From the NCBI GenBank assembly GCA_030247855.1, contig JAPDRN010000032.1:231626-295625 (forward strand): a DNA stretch of 64,000 nucleotides, given 5' to 3'. This document shows, one piece after another, positions 28,183-39,117 of this stretch. The notes below the pieces were generated by a model. That model ran no database searches, was not told the origin of the DNA, and saw nothing but the letters and a program-made list of their open reading frames with translations. Position numbers and translations under genes: made by a program. The stretch comes from Knufia peltigerae. Lineage: Eukaryota > Ascomycota > Eurotiomycetes > Chaetothyriales > Trichomeriaceae. How positions within the stretch are numbered: position 1 is the first letter of the stretch; each line of letters opens with the position of its first letter.

Positions 28183-29838
28183 TCAATAGGCCTGACCGGG
28201 CGGAGTCTGTCCCCCGCGCTGTTGCTGTTGCTGGGACGGCGGGACGTAAGCCCCGGGGATGGGAACGGCGTCGTACGTCTGCTCCCCCGGGGCGGCGCCG
28301 AAGTGCTCGTGCACTCTGTCCTCGGGAGGCGGAGACGTGGGAGCTCGCGGCGGCGGTGACGACGTCAGGGCCCGCCTCTGGAAATTCTCGGTGGACGGCA
28401 TCTTGGGCGTCGCGCCGTGCACGCGGATCGGCGGTGCCTGCAACCTGAACGGCGAGGTCGTCGTGTTCGACTGCGGCGACACGTTGGCGAACTGGGCGGG
28501 CGACTGCGAACGCGCCCCCAGGCCGTCTGCGGCGCCCCGGGGAGAGTGGAGCGAAGGCGGAGCGTGATGCTGTGAAGGGAAGCCGGGCGTCCGCGGGGTC
28601 TGGACGCTGGCGAAGCCGGGGGTGTTTGGCGCCGACTGCGTGCGCAGCTGGGCGAGGTACAGGTCGGTGCGGGCGCGGTCGCGGGCGTCCATGGACTTCC
28701 GGAGCCGGTTCTTGGACCAGAAGCGGTAGAACACGATCCCGTAGATGGCGATGACGATGACCTCGACCACGACCTCGATGATGCAGCAGATGAGCGACCA
28801 GTCCTGCAACCGGCAGACGAGTGCGTAGTGGACGTCGTCCTTGAACAAGTCCCGGCGTTTGTTGTCCTTGCAGCTCCAGCCCCACATGTCGACGCCGCCG
28901 CCGTTGGCCTTGCTTCCGTGCAGGATGCCTGCGCCCACCAACCACATGATGATGCTGAACAAGAACCAACCCACGGCGAACATGGTATAGTAGACGGCGA
29001 CCTTCTCGGCTCTCTTGTGGCCTCTGCGGCAGTACGCCAAGATGACAATGATTGAGAAGAGGAGGGAGACGCTGGAGATGCTCAGGACGACGATCTGCGG
29101 CCAGATTTTCTGCTTGGGTGCCCATGCCGTCAGGTTGTTTCTCGGTGGGATGGACTTGGTGGCGTGGAAAATGGTCAGGACAGTGCTGAGCATCGCGAGG
29201 ACGATGAGCGAGCAGGAAAAGTTGACGCCTCGGAGGACCATCTTGGCCATGCGCACGCGGGTCTTGACTTTCTGTGCGAGCGATAAGGTCAGCTTGGTCG
29301 AGGGCACTAGATAGCCACGTATGAAACTTACCAGATCTTTGGCCTGTTGTTCATCGGTCTTCAATTCTTCCTTCTCGAGCATTTGTTCTTCGCGGAAGGT
29401 AGGGCTCAATGGATTCAAGAGCCGGTTCGACGTCCCAGGCGTCTTCAAAGCAGACTTGAGAGGGGCACCGGCAGTGCCATTGGGGTCACTTCGAACGGTG
29501 ATGAATTGCTCGACAGGCTGGGTGTCTGAGATGTAGCCGAAGCCAACATCTGAAGGCTTGAGGGCGTCCATCTTTGGATCCGCGAAAGGTGAATTGTGTT
29601 CACCAGGGCCGGATGCCGGTGAAAAGACCGACGTCGCTTCTGCAAAGCGAGTCTTCCGAACCTGGTTCCTAGTCGACCTTGTGGAGGAAGCAGTAGAGTT
29701 GGTTCGGAGTGACCTAGTTGTCACCTTGACTTCAGATTTCTCGTCGAGTTCGTCAAATGCAGACCCCGCCGGGCGAAAAGATTTAGTGTTGACGGTGATA
29801 TCGATAGGCGATACTGGTGCGAAGTGGGAAGGTGACAT
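28183..29838 (-). CDS. Four-TM integral membrane protein of filamentous fungi
   Basis: The start is the ATG at 29838 (MSPSHFAPVSP). The N-terminal 200 residues are Ser/Thr-rich and cytosolic in character. Four hydrophobic segments follow: about FSCSLIVLAMLSTVLTIF, IVVLSISSVSLLFSIIVIL, YYTMFAVGWFLFSIIMWLVG and LICCIIEVVVEVIVIAIYG. The C-terminal tail is long and Pro/Ser/Gln-rich with SP/TP sites. A 60-nt block (29331-29272) has every mark of an intron: gtaagt donor, a ctgac branch-like word and a cacag acceptor. It is divisible by three and lacks a stop, so the ORF reads through it: 551 residues unspliced, 531 spliced. The layout recalls fungal membrane proteins linked to hyphal fusion (HAM-8 type), but that is only a tentative thought. 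Confidence 0.75.
   Translation of the reverse strand: MSPSHFAPVSPIDITVNTKSFRPAGSAFDELDEKSEVKVTTRSLRTNSTASSTRSTRNQVRKTRFAEATSVFSPASGPGEHNSPFADPKMDALKPSDVGFGYISDTQPVEQFITVRSDPNGTAGAPLKSALKTPGTSNRLLNPLSPTFREEQMLEKEELKTDEQQAKDLVSFIRGYLVPSTKLTLSLAQKVKTRVRMAKMVLRGVNFSCSLIVLAMLSTVLTIFHATKSIPPRNNLTAWAPKQKIWPQIVVLSISSVSLLFSIIVILAYCRRGHKRAEKVAVYYTMFAVGWFLFSIIMWLVGAGILHGSKANGGGVDMWGWSCKDNKRRDLFKDDVHYALVCRLQDWSLICCIIEVVVEVIVIAIYGIVFYRFWSKNRLRKSMDARDRARTDLYLAQLRTQSAPNTPGFASVQTPRTPGFPSQHHAPPSLHSPRGAADGLGARSQSPAQFANVSPQSNTTTSPFRLQAPPIRVHGATPKMPSTENFQRRALTSSPPPRAPTSPPPEDRVHEHFGAAPGEQTYDAVPIPGAYVPPSQQQQQRGGQTPPGQAY
29272..29331 (-). other. Probable 60-nt in-frame intron of the four-TM protein gene
   Basis: Begins gtaagt, contains gctgacc near its 3' end and finishes with gcacag. 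Removal joins AKDL to KVKTRV. Because it is a multiple of three with no stop, retention would insert 20 residues rather than break the frame. Confidence 0.65.
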
Positions 29839-31287
29839 CGCTCTTGTTAAGGCTATTTCTCGTTGCGGGTGATGGTAGGACAAGGATTCCCCAAGATGCG
29901 GACTCGGGCTGGGGGAGTAGCGGCAAATGCTGACGTGAGACGGTCAACACCTATCTTGGGATATATAAGAAGTCGACCACCGTGGAGAGAGATATCTTTT
30001 GTGTCTTTTGCTATGTCGTCGAGGACCAGCTCGGGAGCACTTGTATAGACAACGATGAGAAGGAAGCAGACGGGTGTTGGGAAGCAGGCCGACTAATAGT
30101 CAACCTCCCAGGCAGGGTTGTGCTGACCAGAGGCGCTTCGGGAAATGTGATTGAGCTATTGACAGGCCAACAAATGGTCGAGAACACGGTTGACCGTAAT
30201 TCGTCCGAGCGATGGTGGTTTGGTGTTCTTGACTCTATGGTCTGCCACGGAGTAAAACAAGTTTGGTGCCAATAAGCGCTTTGCGGTCGCTATGTCGGTC
30301 GAGGCTCTGAACAATCAGGCAATCAACACTGTTGGTCTAGGGGCTGTGCACAGCAGAGATATCAAGGAATCTAAGAAAAATCGCTCTGCGAAGCCTGCGC
30401 GAGCTGCGAGAAAAATAACGAGGCACGAGCTGAGGGACGGAGGTGGGAAGGAGGAAGAGAAGGTGGAAAAGAGGTTGATGGCTGTAGAGGAGATGGCATG
30501 GTAGTAATGCCATTCTTTCTTTGGTATACCGATGGAGGCACCATTCCGAACGGTGCCGAAATGGGGAAGCCATGGGCGCTTGAGCTGTCGAGCTGCATGA
30601 TTAACGGGCGGTTGGTAGAGGTTGAAGCAGAGAGAAGATGGATGAGGATTGGAGGTTTAGGGAGTGATGAAGTGGATGCGAGGCGAATGATTGGACGAGA
30701 GTCGCTGTCGAAGCGCCCACCTACAACGAATCAATATTGATGGGCCCAGCATTGCAACAGGGCTCTCTTCCCTCGCTTTGTGCTCACTGGGTGTCTCTTG
30801 TGATGGCTTGCTCTTAGTCTTCTCACTGTCTACTCCGGATGTGCAAAGAAGGGTCTCGGCTGATCAGCAACCATATGAATTGTTTGTACCCTAGCGACCT
30901 CTGGGCGGCAACTCGCCCTCAGTAGCCACTATCACATGCACAATCCCACCTTGGTCTGCATGCCTGGGCATCTTCTGGTTGGTGGTCTCTATTTTTGGTC
31001 ACTTTGACTGCTGCAGCGGTCAAGTCTAAAGCTTGGTGTTCGTATCCGTACTGTACAATGAATTGGAATGAATTCGTGCTTTCTATCTTGGATTCATAGG
31101 GTATCTTATTCTGTGGTATGAGCAATGGCTACACCTGAGTTGAGCGCAATTAGCTTCTCCCTGCTGCTTTTGCGTCTTCCCATACTCAAAGTACAGTACA
31201 TTCCACCTGTACTGATCGTCGCTAATGTGTCGCACCAATGATTGATAAAGCCTATTCTGTAGGATTTTCAATTGACGGCCGCCGCCC
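29839..31287. other. Intergenic, no gene recognised
   Basis: About 1.4 kb between tandem minus-strand genes. It includes the promoter of the four-TM gene and the 3' flank of the F-box-like gene. All frames are short and none resembles a known family. Confidence 0.5.
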
Positions 31288-32340
31288 CTACCACATGGGG
31301 ATGCCGCAAGTTGCGACGAGAGGCTGAGCTTGAGCATATTCACTCAGACCAGTCCTTTTGGCCATCTTCGGAACTGGCACATTGTTACTTGTGATCCTGT
31401 TGTTTAGAGGAAACGTGATCGTCAGGATCTTCTTGGCTTTTCTCTTGTCCTCTGCTCGCGCTTCTTGCACCTTCATCTTTCTACCCTTAGGCGTCATCAT
31501 TTTGCTCTCCAGTTCTCGAGCCACACCGGCACATTTCATCTTGTGGAACCGATCATGCTCCAGCAAGATCTCAACGCGTTCGAGACCATCACTAGCAAGG
31601 TCGAGGAGTGGTCGAGCCCATCCTTCGGTGATATCAAGTGAGCATGGCCAGTCGTAGATTGTCAAGTCGAGTTTGAGTCTTCGAAGGCCCGTCAACTCCG
31701 CTTTGACACGTTTTAACATCGCCGCCCAGCGTGCATCATGGCGTGATTTCCATTCTCGGTCGGCCATGAGCTCAGGCTCACTATATCCTTTGTGGATCAC
31801 TTCCAGTCTTTCGATGCTTGTGGCGGATGCTTTCTGGACACGATTGAGGAATTTGTTGATGACGACGAATCTGTCGAAACAGAAGGTGGTCCTGGAGTAG
31901 ATGAGTTGACGGAGCTCTTGATACATCTGTCGGCAAGTGAACAGCATTGCTACGGGAGTATTCTGGCCTTGAAACTGCCCAAATAGCCGAAGGCGGGGAC
32001 ATTTCACCTGCTCACCAGGGAGTTTTTGGGCTTTCAGTTGATTGTACTCCTTCTGAGGATGGTTCGATGAGACAATCACTAGAGTATTGGGGACGACAAG
32101 ACTATATATTTTGTTTCTGATCTCGCCAGGAAGTTTGAAGAAAGGGAAAGGCTTGGCTGGCTTGTCAGGCAGTGTGTTCTGCGTGGCAAGTGGAGAATTT
32201 GCGTTGATTGGTGGTTGCTGTCGACGAGAGGGAACATACGGTCGAATAGTCGTTGTTGTTTGGCGATGTAGAGGGTTGATGTACGCCGGTTGTTTAGGTC
32301 TTGGCTGGACCGGTCGGCGAGTTTTCCTTGGAGACGTCAT
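31288..32340 (-). CDS. F-box/2EXR-like (DUF7730-type) protein
   Basis: A 350-residue intronless ORF from the ATG at 32340 (MTSPRKTRRP); longer in-frame starts upstream lack support. The first 60 residues are a basic, Pro/Arg/Gln-rich disordered tail. The core motif FPFFKLPGEIRNKIYSLVV is the short F-box-like LPxEIRxxIY pattern found in large families of fungal proteins, and LLFTCRQMYQELRQLIYSRTTF is its usual partner block. The remainder predicts alpha/beta secondary structure (LRRLKLDLTIYDW, DGLERVEILLEHD) and ends with a Lys-rich stretch. Such proteins may be ubiquitin-ligase adaptors, but most are uncharacterised and no substrate can be inferred. Confidence 0.75.
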   Translation of the reverse strand: MTSPRKTRRPVQPRPKQPAYINPLHRQTTTTIRPYVPSRRQQPPINANSPLATQNTLPDKPAKPFPFFKLPGEIRNKIYSLVVPNTLVIVSSNHPQKEYNQLKAQKLPGEQVKCPRLRLFGQFQGQNTPVAMLFTCRQMYQELRQLIYSRTTFCFDRFVVINKFLNRVQKASATSIERLEVIHKGYSEPELMADREWKSRHDARWAAMLKRVKAELTGLRRLKLDLTIYDWPCSLDITEGWARPLLDLASDGLERVEILLEHDRFHKMKCAGVARELESKMMTPKGRKMKVQEARAEDKRKAKKILTITFPLNNRITSNNVPVPKMAKRTGLSEYAQAQPLVATCGIPMW

Positions 32341-33442
32341 GATACTGTCTAAGCAGAGTCTCGTGAAGAGTTGAAGGGTTTGATGTCGAACGTAAGAAAC
32401 GCGTTCTCTGTTATCGGGAAAATTGAGCAGCCGAATGGGATTGAAACGAATGCTCAAAGATGAAGGAGATGTATAGAGTCGATGGCGGGGTTGATCAGAA
32501 AACCCATGCCTAGAGCAGGTAGAAGTGAAGTCACGGGTGAAGGCTCAGAGGTTTTATCGAATCACACAATAGACCGAAGGAGGGTAGATGAATGGCAAGG
32601 TTGCGCAGTGAAGGTAGATGAATAGGAAGAATGAAAAAGAGAAAACAATGTCCTTGTGAAGTCAAAGAGACGAACATGAACGACGGCGCGAGTCAAAGTG
32701 AAGCTAGGCGCGGGTCGGCAACGCCAACCACGATAACATTATGAGAAATGTCATTCACGGCAGATTCAGTGGATGGATAGAGAGTGAACGATAGATGGTC
32801 ATTTACTGGAGGATTTGCTCTGAACACCCGGTTGATCCCTCAGTCGTTACTGACTTGTGTCTTTCCGACGTGGCACTCTCACAAGCGGGAAGCTACCGAG
32901 CAAATCCATTGCTTTTGGCTTCGGCTACCTAAGTGTACTTTGTACTGTTATGATGAGGGGTATGACAGCGTTGACAGTAATTGACCCTGCAGCATCCAGA
33001 CTCTATTGCGACCTTAAACTGAAGATCCATGGATACTTCCACATAGATTTTATGCCTCCAGTGTTTTCATGCCTCGTACTCAGCGACGAGGCTGAAACCT
33101 GACATTTCATCAGGCTGTGGGTAGCCAAATGTCCCGCACTAATCCACATGTGGCTAGCCACTCGGTTCGGGAAAACTGCCCCGGAGCAGATCGCGAGTGG
33201 TAATTTTTTCAGCGTTGCCTCCCCCACCATCATTCGAGCATCACGTAGTGGGAATTTTGAGAAATTTCGAAATTTCAACAGATTGTCTGGGGGTACGACG
33301 ACACACTAGTACTTCGTACAATATCCCTTGTGGAGGCACAAGTAGCACACTTCTTCCAGCTTACTTTCCCTTCCTTGCAGTAACAGCTCTCCTCTGCCTG
33401 GTGCCCGGCTCACAACTCAGTTCAATCCCGTTATCCACAACC
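32341..33442. promoter_or_regulatory. Bidirectional intergenic region, F-box-like gene / ADE17
   Basis: About 1.1 kb between divergent starts. No recognisable gene is present. A pyrimidine-rich stretch (33345-33400) precedes the ADE17 ATG. Confidence 0.45.
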
Positions 33443-35415
33443 ATGGCCTCTCAGAAAATCGGTATGTCATACTTGCCACCATACCAAATGTTGCTGTCCA
33501 GTTAGAACAGTCAGCCAGACTGACCCCTTTTAGCTATATTATCTGTCTACGACAAAACGGGTCTGCTCGACCTTGCAAAAGGCCTCATCAAGAACAATGT
33601 CCGCCTTTTGGCTTCCGGCGGCACTGCAAAGTTGATTCGAGAAGCAGGCTTCCCCGTCGAGTACGGGCTCTACTGTTACTGTATGGATACAGACCACTGA
33701 TGACTCTACAGGGATGTGTCCGCTATTACAAAGGCACCTGAGATGCTTTCAGGTCGAGTCAAGACTCTTCATCCTGCCGTCCATGCAGGTATCTTGGCTC
33801 GAGATCTTGCTTCCGACGAAAAGGACCTCGCAGACCAAAACATCAACAAGGTCGATTTCGTCGTCTGCAACCTCTATCCCTTCAAGGACACCGTTGCTAA
33901 GATCAACGTTACCATTCCTGAAGCAGTCGAGGAGATCGACATCGGGGGTGTCACCCTCATCAGAGCTGCCGCCAAGAACCACACTCGAGTAACGATACTC
34001 AGCGATCCGGCAGACTACCCCAACTTCCTACAAGAACTCGACGCAGGAGACATCGCCACAGAAACTCGCCAGCAATACGCTCTCAAGGCTTTCGAGCACA
34101 CGGCCGATTACGATGCCGCCATTTCCGACTTCTTCCGCAAGCAATATGCCTCTAACGGCGTTCAACAGTTGTCGCTTCGCTATGGTGCCAATCCCCATCA
34201 GAAACCTGCAGCTGCATTCGTACGCAACGGCAACTTGCCATTCAAGGTATTAGGAGGCTCGCCCGGCTACATCAACCTTCTTGACTGCCTGAACGCCTGG
34301 CCCCTTGTGAAAGAACTCAAACAAGCCCTTGGCCTCCCTGCAGCAGCAAGTTTCAAACACGTGTCCCCGGCTGGAGCTGCTATCGGCGTACCCCTCAATG
34401 AGAAGGAACGCAGGGTCTACATGGTAGACGACATCGAGGGTATTGAATCTTCGGGGCTTGCCCAAGCATACGCACGAGCCCGGGGCGCAGACCGAATGTC
34501 CAGCTTTGGCGATGTCATAGCCCTTTCCGACAAGTGTGACGTCCCAACAGCAAAGATCATCTCTCGCGAGGTTTCTGACGGTGTGATTGCACCTGACTAT
34601 GAACCTGCAGCACTCGAAATCCTCAAGAAGAAGAAGGCGGGCAAATACCTGGTCCTGCAGATGGACGACAGCTACGAGCCTCCTGCACAGGAAGTTCGGA
34701 CCGTTTATGGCGTCCAGCTTACACAAGGACGTAACGATGTCAAGATTTCCCCCAACGAGACCTTTAAATCAGTCATCCGCCCCAAGAATGGTCCCCAGTT
34801 ATCGGACTCGGCTCTCCGTGACCTCACAGTTGCCACCATTGCCGTCAAGTACACACAGTCCAACTCGGTCTGCTATGCGTTAAACGGTCAAGTCATCGGG
34901 CTTGGTGCCGGCCAGCAAAGTCGGATTCATTGTACGCGGTTGGCTGGAGACAAGGCAGACAATTGGTGGATGCGCTTCCATGAGCGCACTCTGTCAATAC
35001 AGTGGGCCAAAGGTGTAAAACGGCCCGAGAAGTCCAACGCCATCGACATGCTGTGTTCAGGTCAAGTTCCACCGCAGAGTGAATTCGAAACGAAAGACTA
35101 CGAGCGCAACTTTGCCGAAGGAGCCGTGCCCAAACCCTTCACTCCAGAGGAGCGAAGACAGTGGCTTGATAAGCTGAGTGAAGTGGCCGTCTCCAGCGAC
35201 GCCTTTGTAAGTCCTCTAGACTCCAACTCCATCCGTGGTTCGACGCTAACAGACGACAGTTCCCATTCGTAGACAATGTCTACAGAGCAGCGAGATCTGG
35301 TGTCAAGTATGTCGCAGCACCTCTCGGAAGCCAAAATGATCCTGCAGTACTAGATACTGCAGAGAACCTGGGTATTAGCTTTATCGAGCAGTCGACGCGG
35401 TTATTCCATCACTGA
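33443..35415 (+). CDS. ADE17: Bifunctional AICAR transformylase / IMP cyclohydrolase
   Basis: Carries out the last two steps of de novo purine synthesis: formylation of AICAR with 10-formyl-THF, then ring closure to IMP. Four exons: 33443-33461, 33534-33660, 33712-35206 and 35260-35415, giving 598 residues, close to yeast Ade16/Ade17. The junctions read [26 protein letters not shown] and SSDAF-FPFVDN. The N-terminal IMP cyclohydrolase domain shows [31 protein letters not shown] and the VCNLYPF segment. The C-terminal transformylase domain shows [13 protein letters not shown] and the catalytic Lys-His pair in [10 protein letters not shown], then [17 protein letters not shown]. The third ORF alone lacks the true N- and C-termini; the last exon supplies the ending [11 protein letters not shown]. 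Confidence 0.95.
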
Positions 35416-35856
35416 GCATGCATGGACAATGAGATACTGCCTGGATACGGCTGGTGGGCGTCCTGGGTAAGATGACCTTTTCGTTAGAACAAACATAGCC
35501 TCAGTAGCCGCTTTCAACAAGATGAGCCCCTTAAGCCATCGTCCAAGTCTAGAATTTTTCACTTGAACGTGTCATTATTTCAGCTATGAAGGGCTCCCAC
35601 GAAAACCCCCAAGGCTGTGGTCACGTGAAAATGTAGGATATAACCGTCTGGTGCCGTCAAAGTTTTCCCGGCTAAAACCGATAAAAACAACTCCCGGCCT
35701 TTTTAGTATCTTGACGCCTCGATCACTCTGGTAGTCCCTCTCAAAGTCTCACAGCGATCTGTTGAAGCCGTTCGGAGCGGTCTCAGATTGAATGCAGCCG
35801 TATAATCACGAAGGGGTGGCTCAACTTTGAGACGTGAATCGAGAAACCCTGCCGAC
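35416..35856. promoter_or_regulatory. Upstream region of the Zn2Cys6 regulator
   Basis: Contains a perfect palindromic E-box TCACGTGA at 35621-35628, about 230 bp before the regulator start. Otherwise no feature is evident. Confidence 0.45.
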
Positions 35857-37971
35857 ATGTCTTCTCCGGCCTCACCGGAGAAGCCCAGACACCGAGTCAG
35901 AGCATTCAAAGCGTGCCAGCGCTGCAATCAAAGAAAGGTAAAATGTGATGCTGCGCAGACCGGATTACCATGTACCAGATGCAAAGTTGACGGCGCCCAA
36001 GGTTGCGCGTTCATCTCTTCACGTCGAGGCACATACGATCGCTGGCGTTCGGTAAAGGCGCGGGCCCGAACGCCTCAGTCAAACTCGACGGCAGAGACCC
36101 GAGTGGAAAGTACATCTCCTGACGCAGGCCAAATTGAAGGCGGCTCGCCCAATACACAGCTTGCAAGCACTGTACCACCAGCTTCCGCAAGGAGCAATAC
36201 TCTGGCTCTCGGCTTCGAGAACTTCTTGAGGCAAGGAGGCAGAGACGCCGAAGGGTTGGTTGGTAAATACGGACTGGTCTTGCTCGGAGACTCTTCTCCT
36301 CTTACTTTCGCGCTGAAGGAGCTACAGTCTGACAAGAGGGACAAACCGAGCGGGAACACCTCCGAAGCAGTCGACACGGATCTGCATGTTACATCCAGCC
36401 GGTCGGGTCATCCATCGCATCTGACGGCCGCCGATTTGAACTATCTGCACTCCAAAGGAGCCTTGACGGCACCTACGACTGAGTGTCTGGATGCCTTGAT
36501 CCAAGTCTTCATCGAAAAATTCTACCCATTATGCTCCATCGTCGACAGATCCGAATTCATGCGGCAGCACCATTCGCGTAGCCTACCGTGGATCCTGTTG
36601 CAATCGGCCTGCCTCATCGGCGCCACCTACAGCGACGCATCGATATTGAAAAAAGCCGGCTTCAAGTCCAGACAAGCGGCGCGCCGCTTCTTCTACGACA
36701 AGGCCAAAGTGCTGTACGATGTTGGCTATGAAACAAATAGCGTCGTCCTGCTGCAGTCTATAGTGATGCTGACGTACTGGGGTCCCGACTTGAAAGGGTA
36801 CTGGAACCCCTGCTCCTGGGTCGGAGTGGCCGTGACTATAGCCGAGTCGCTAGGTATCCACCGTTCGGCAGGATACTCTACCCTCCACAAGGACAAAGGC
36901 CTGCTTCGAAGATTGTGGTGGATGATCGCTGTAAGAGACGCGTATTGCGGCACCCTCCTTGGGCGACCTTTCAGGGTGAATATGAGTCACTCTGACGGAC
37001 CCATGTTGACGTTTGACGACTTTGGTCCTGAAGACCGCCCGACGACGACAACCAACAACCCCGACTCCGATGACCAAGCTACACTCTACATGCATTATCA
37101 GATCCAACTGGCGAAACTGTCGCTTATTCTGCGCAGGATCGTCAACACCCGTTTCAATGTCGGTCTCGACTCCACGACCCCTCAGGCTCTGCGGGATCTT
37201 TTGGGCCAATGGCGCCATGAGTTGCCTGCGGTGATGACATGGTCAGACCACGGCAGTTCGAGCTCGATATTCTCCGAGTGTCTCAAGATCTTGTACCACC
37301 ACCATCTCATCCTCATATACCTCTCTCGCGGCGACGGAGGGACGGGGCCAGCTTCGGCCGGACTCGCCAACATGGAAGTCCCCATGTCCGAAATCGCCGA
37401 GTCGGCCGCTCAGACCATAGCTTCGACGTCGCTCAGCTTGATGACGAGGTCGATGGTTCATTCTCTACCTCAAGAGGTTTTCCCTGCCTTCTTCGTGGCC
37501 GGGATCGTCTTCTTCCGCCTCATCCGCAGGTCTCCGTCGTTGATCGCACAACTGGGTCAGGCCGCCCTCGACAATTGCCAGATAGTCCTCAACGAGGTGC
37601 GCGATTGTTGGGAACCCGCGTTCTGGGGCATGCGCATCTTCGAGTTTCTCCTCGCCGGGCTCAACAAGAAGAATCACAACAACGGTCTCGCCGAAAAACA
37701 AGACCTGACGGTTGTATCGTCGAGCGAGACCGTCGGACCAGATCTACAACGACAGATGTTGGACGAAACGCCCACCACCCAGGACCATTTCGCTTTGCAG
37801 AACGCGGTCGAAATGGGCCCGGCAATCCACAACCTGCGAAATGCGGCGCAGCAAGACACGCTTCTCACGACGCAATTGTACGATCGGTTCCTTGACCCGG
37901 ACAACTATTTCATCATGCCCACGTCTCTGGCTGACCAGGATATCATCGATTTCGACATGCCACAGTGGTGA
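35857..37971 (+). CDS. Zn2Cys6 / fungal_trans transcription factor
   Basis: A 704-residue intronless regulator from the ATG at 35857. The zinc cluster is near the N-terminus: ACQRCNQRKVKC, then DAAQTGLPCTRC and KVDGAQGCAF; the loop between the third and fourth Cys is eight residues. A basic linker with RWRSVKARARTPQ follows. The fungal_trans middle homology region begins around residue 205 with LHSKGALTAPTTECLDALIQVFIEKFYPLCSIVDRSEF and continues with AESLGIHRSAGYSTL, RRLWWMIAVRDAYC and GRPFRV, the common pattern of regulators of nitrogen- or carbon-compound catabolism. It is convergent with the ACC deaminase gene, the stops being only 84 bp apart, which suggests but does not prove that it controls that gene. 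Confidence 0.9.
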   Translation: MSSPASPEKPRHRVRAFKACQRCNQRKVKCDAAQTGLPCTRCKVDGAQGCAFISSRRGTYDRWRSVKARARTPQSNSTAETRVESTSPDAGQIEGGSPNTQLASTVPPASARSNTLALGFENFLRQGGRDAEGLVGKYGLVLLGDSSPLTFALKELQSDKRDKPSGNTSEAVDTDLHVTSSRSGHPSHLTAADLNYLHSKGALTAPTTECLDALIQVFIEKFYPLCSIVDRSEFMRQHHSRSLPWILLQSACLIGATYSDASILKKAGFKSRQAARRFFYDKAKVLYDVGYETNSVVLLQSIVMLTYWGPDLKGYWNPCSWVGVAVTIAESLGIHRSAGYSTLHKDKGLLRRLWWMIAVRDAYCGTLLGRPFRVNMSHSDGPMLTFDDFGPEDRPTTTTNNPDSDDQATLYMHYQIQLAKLSLILRRIVNTRFNVGLDSTTPQALRDLLGQWRHELPAVMTWSDHGSSSSIFSECLKILYHHHLILIYLSRGDGGTGPASAGLANMEVPMSEIAESAAQTIASTSLSLMTRSMVHSLPQEVFPAFFVAGIVFFRLIRRSPSLIAQLGQAALDNCQIVLNEVRDCWEPAFWGMRIFEFLLAGLNKKNHNNGLAEKQDLTVVSSSETVGPDLQRQMLDETPTTQDHFALQNAVEMGPAIHNLRNAAQQDTLLTTQLYDRFLDPDNYFIMPTSLADQDIIDFDMPQW

Positions 37972-38055
37972 TGGAGAAAGAGTTAGAGTCGGGCACAAGC
38001 CATGGACAACGTGCGAGTGCTACTATTGCTGCTACTACGGCTACTAATCCTGTTA

Positions 38056-39117
38056 TCACTGTTGTATGTCCGAGTATGCGTTCAACGCCATCTGCCCACC
38101 CAAATGCGCATAGAGCACCCGACTCCCTTCGGATATCTCTCCACGCTTGATCAGATCCATCATGCCGGCCAAGCTCTTGCCCTCGTAGACAGGGTCAGTG
38201 ATGAAGGCCTCGGTGCGCGCTGCGAACCTCATGGCCTCGAGTGTGGCTTTATCCGCGATGCCGTAGCATCCAGCATGGTAGCGCGTATCTAGAATTACGT
38301 CCTCCTCCGATAAATCGTCCTCGCTCAGTCCAATCTTGGCGGCAGTCTGTTTCGCGATGCGGAGGACCTGGTCAAACGTCTGTTGCGGTGTCGCACTGGC
38401 ATCGATGCCGATGACCTTGCGCGGGGGAGATTGTCCGCGTTTCTCGAGAAGTTTGAATCCAGCAATCATTCCGGCGAATGTCGAGCCTGTCACGGCGCAC
38501 ACGATGACGGTGTCGAAGAATGTGCCCATCTGCGTCTCTTGGGCGCGTACTTCGAACGCCCAACGAGCAAAACCTAGACCGCCTAATGGATGGTCCGAAG
38601 CGCCGGCCGGGATGTAGTACGGCTTACCACCTTGGTCAATTACCTTTTGCGTGAGAGTTTGCAAGGTCTGCTTGTGTTCGATGCCGAAAGTGGACGGGTC
38701 GAGATTGACATCCGCGCCCATGAGTCGGGACAACTGGATGTTGCCGACCTTGTCGTATCCTGGATCGTTGTGGGCAACCCAATTCTCCTGGACCAGGGCA
38801 GCCTTAAGCCCAAGGTGTGCGGCCACGGCAGCGACTTGTCTGGTGTGGTTGGATTGTACGCCACCTATCGAGACAAGGGTGTCACGTCCCTGGTTCAGTG
38901 CTTCGGCCGCCAGGTATTCGAGCTTGCGAGTTTTGTTCCCGCCAAAGGCGAGCGCGGAGTTGAGATCCTCGCGTTTCGCATAGATAGTGACTTTGTTGCC
39001 GAGACCAAGAGAGAGGCGCTCGAGTGTATGAATAGGTGATGGTCCCAGGAGCAAAGGCTGGCGGGGGATCTCCGAGAACGGCGACGGAAGTTCCACGTCA
39101 ACAACAAGGCCAGCCAT
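38056..39117 (-). CDS. 1-aminocyclopropane-1-carboxylate deaminase
   Basis: A PLP-dependent enzyme of the tryptophan-synthase-beta fold that opens the cyclopropane ring of ACC, giving 2-oxobutyrate and ammonia; it lowers ethylene in plant partners and lets the fungus use ACC as nitrogen. The ORF is 353 residues and intronless. The PLP lysine lies in [12 protein letters not shown], and the serine/asparagine loop is [13 protein letters not shown]. Two positions known to separate true ACC deaminases from D-cysteine desulfhydrases favour the deaminase: Glu in DPVYEGKS and Leu in [25 protein letters not shown] supplies the active-site tyrosine. It faces a Zn2Cys6 regulator tail to tail. Fungal copies are patchily distributed, so horizontal transfer from bacteria is a possible history. 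Confidence 0.88.
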   Translation of the reverse strand: MAGLVVDVELPSPFSEIPRQPLLLGPSPIHTLERLSLGLGNKVTIYAKREDLNSALAFGGNKTRKLEYLAAEALNQGRDTLVSIGGVQSNHTRQVAAVAAHLGLKAALVQENWVAHNDPGYDKVGNIQLSRLMGADVNLDPSTFGIEHKQTLQTLTQKVIDQGGKPYYIPAGASDHPLGGLGFARWAFEVRAQETQMGTFFDTVIVCAVTGSTFAGMIAGFKLLEKRGQSPPRKVIGIDASATPQQTFDQVLRIAKQTAAKIGLSEDDLSEEDVILDTRYHAGCYGIADKATLEAMRFAARTEAFITDPVYEGKSLAGMMDLIKRGEISEGSRVLYAHLGGQMALNAYSDIQQ

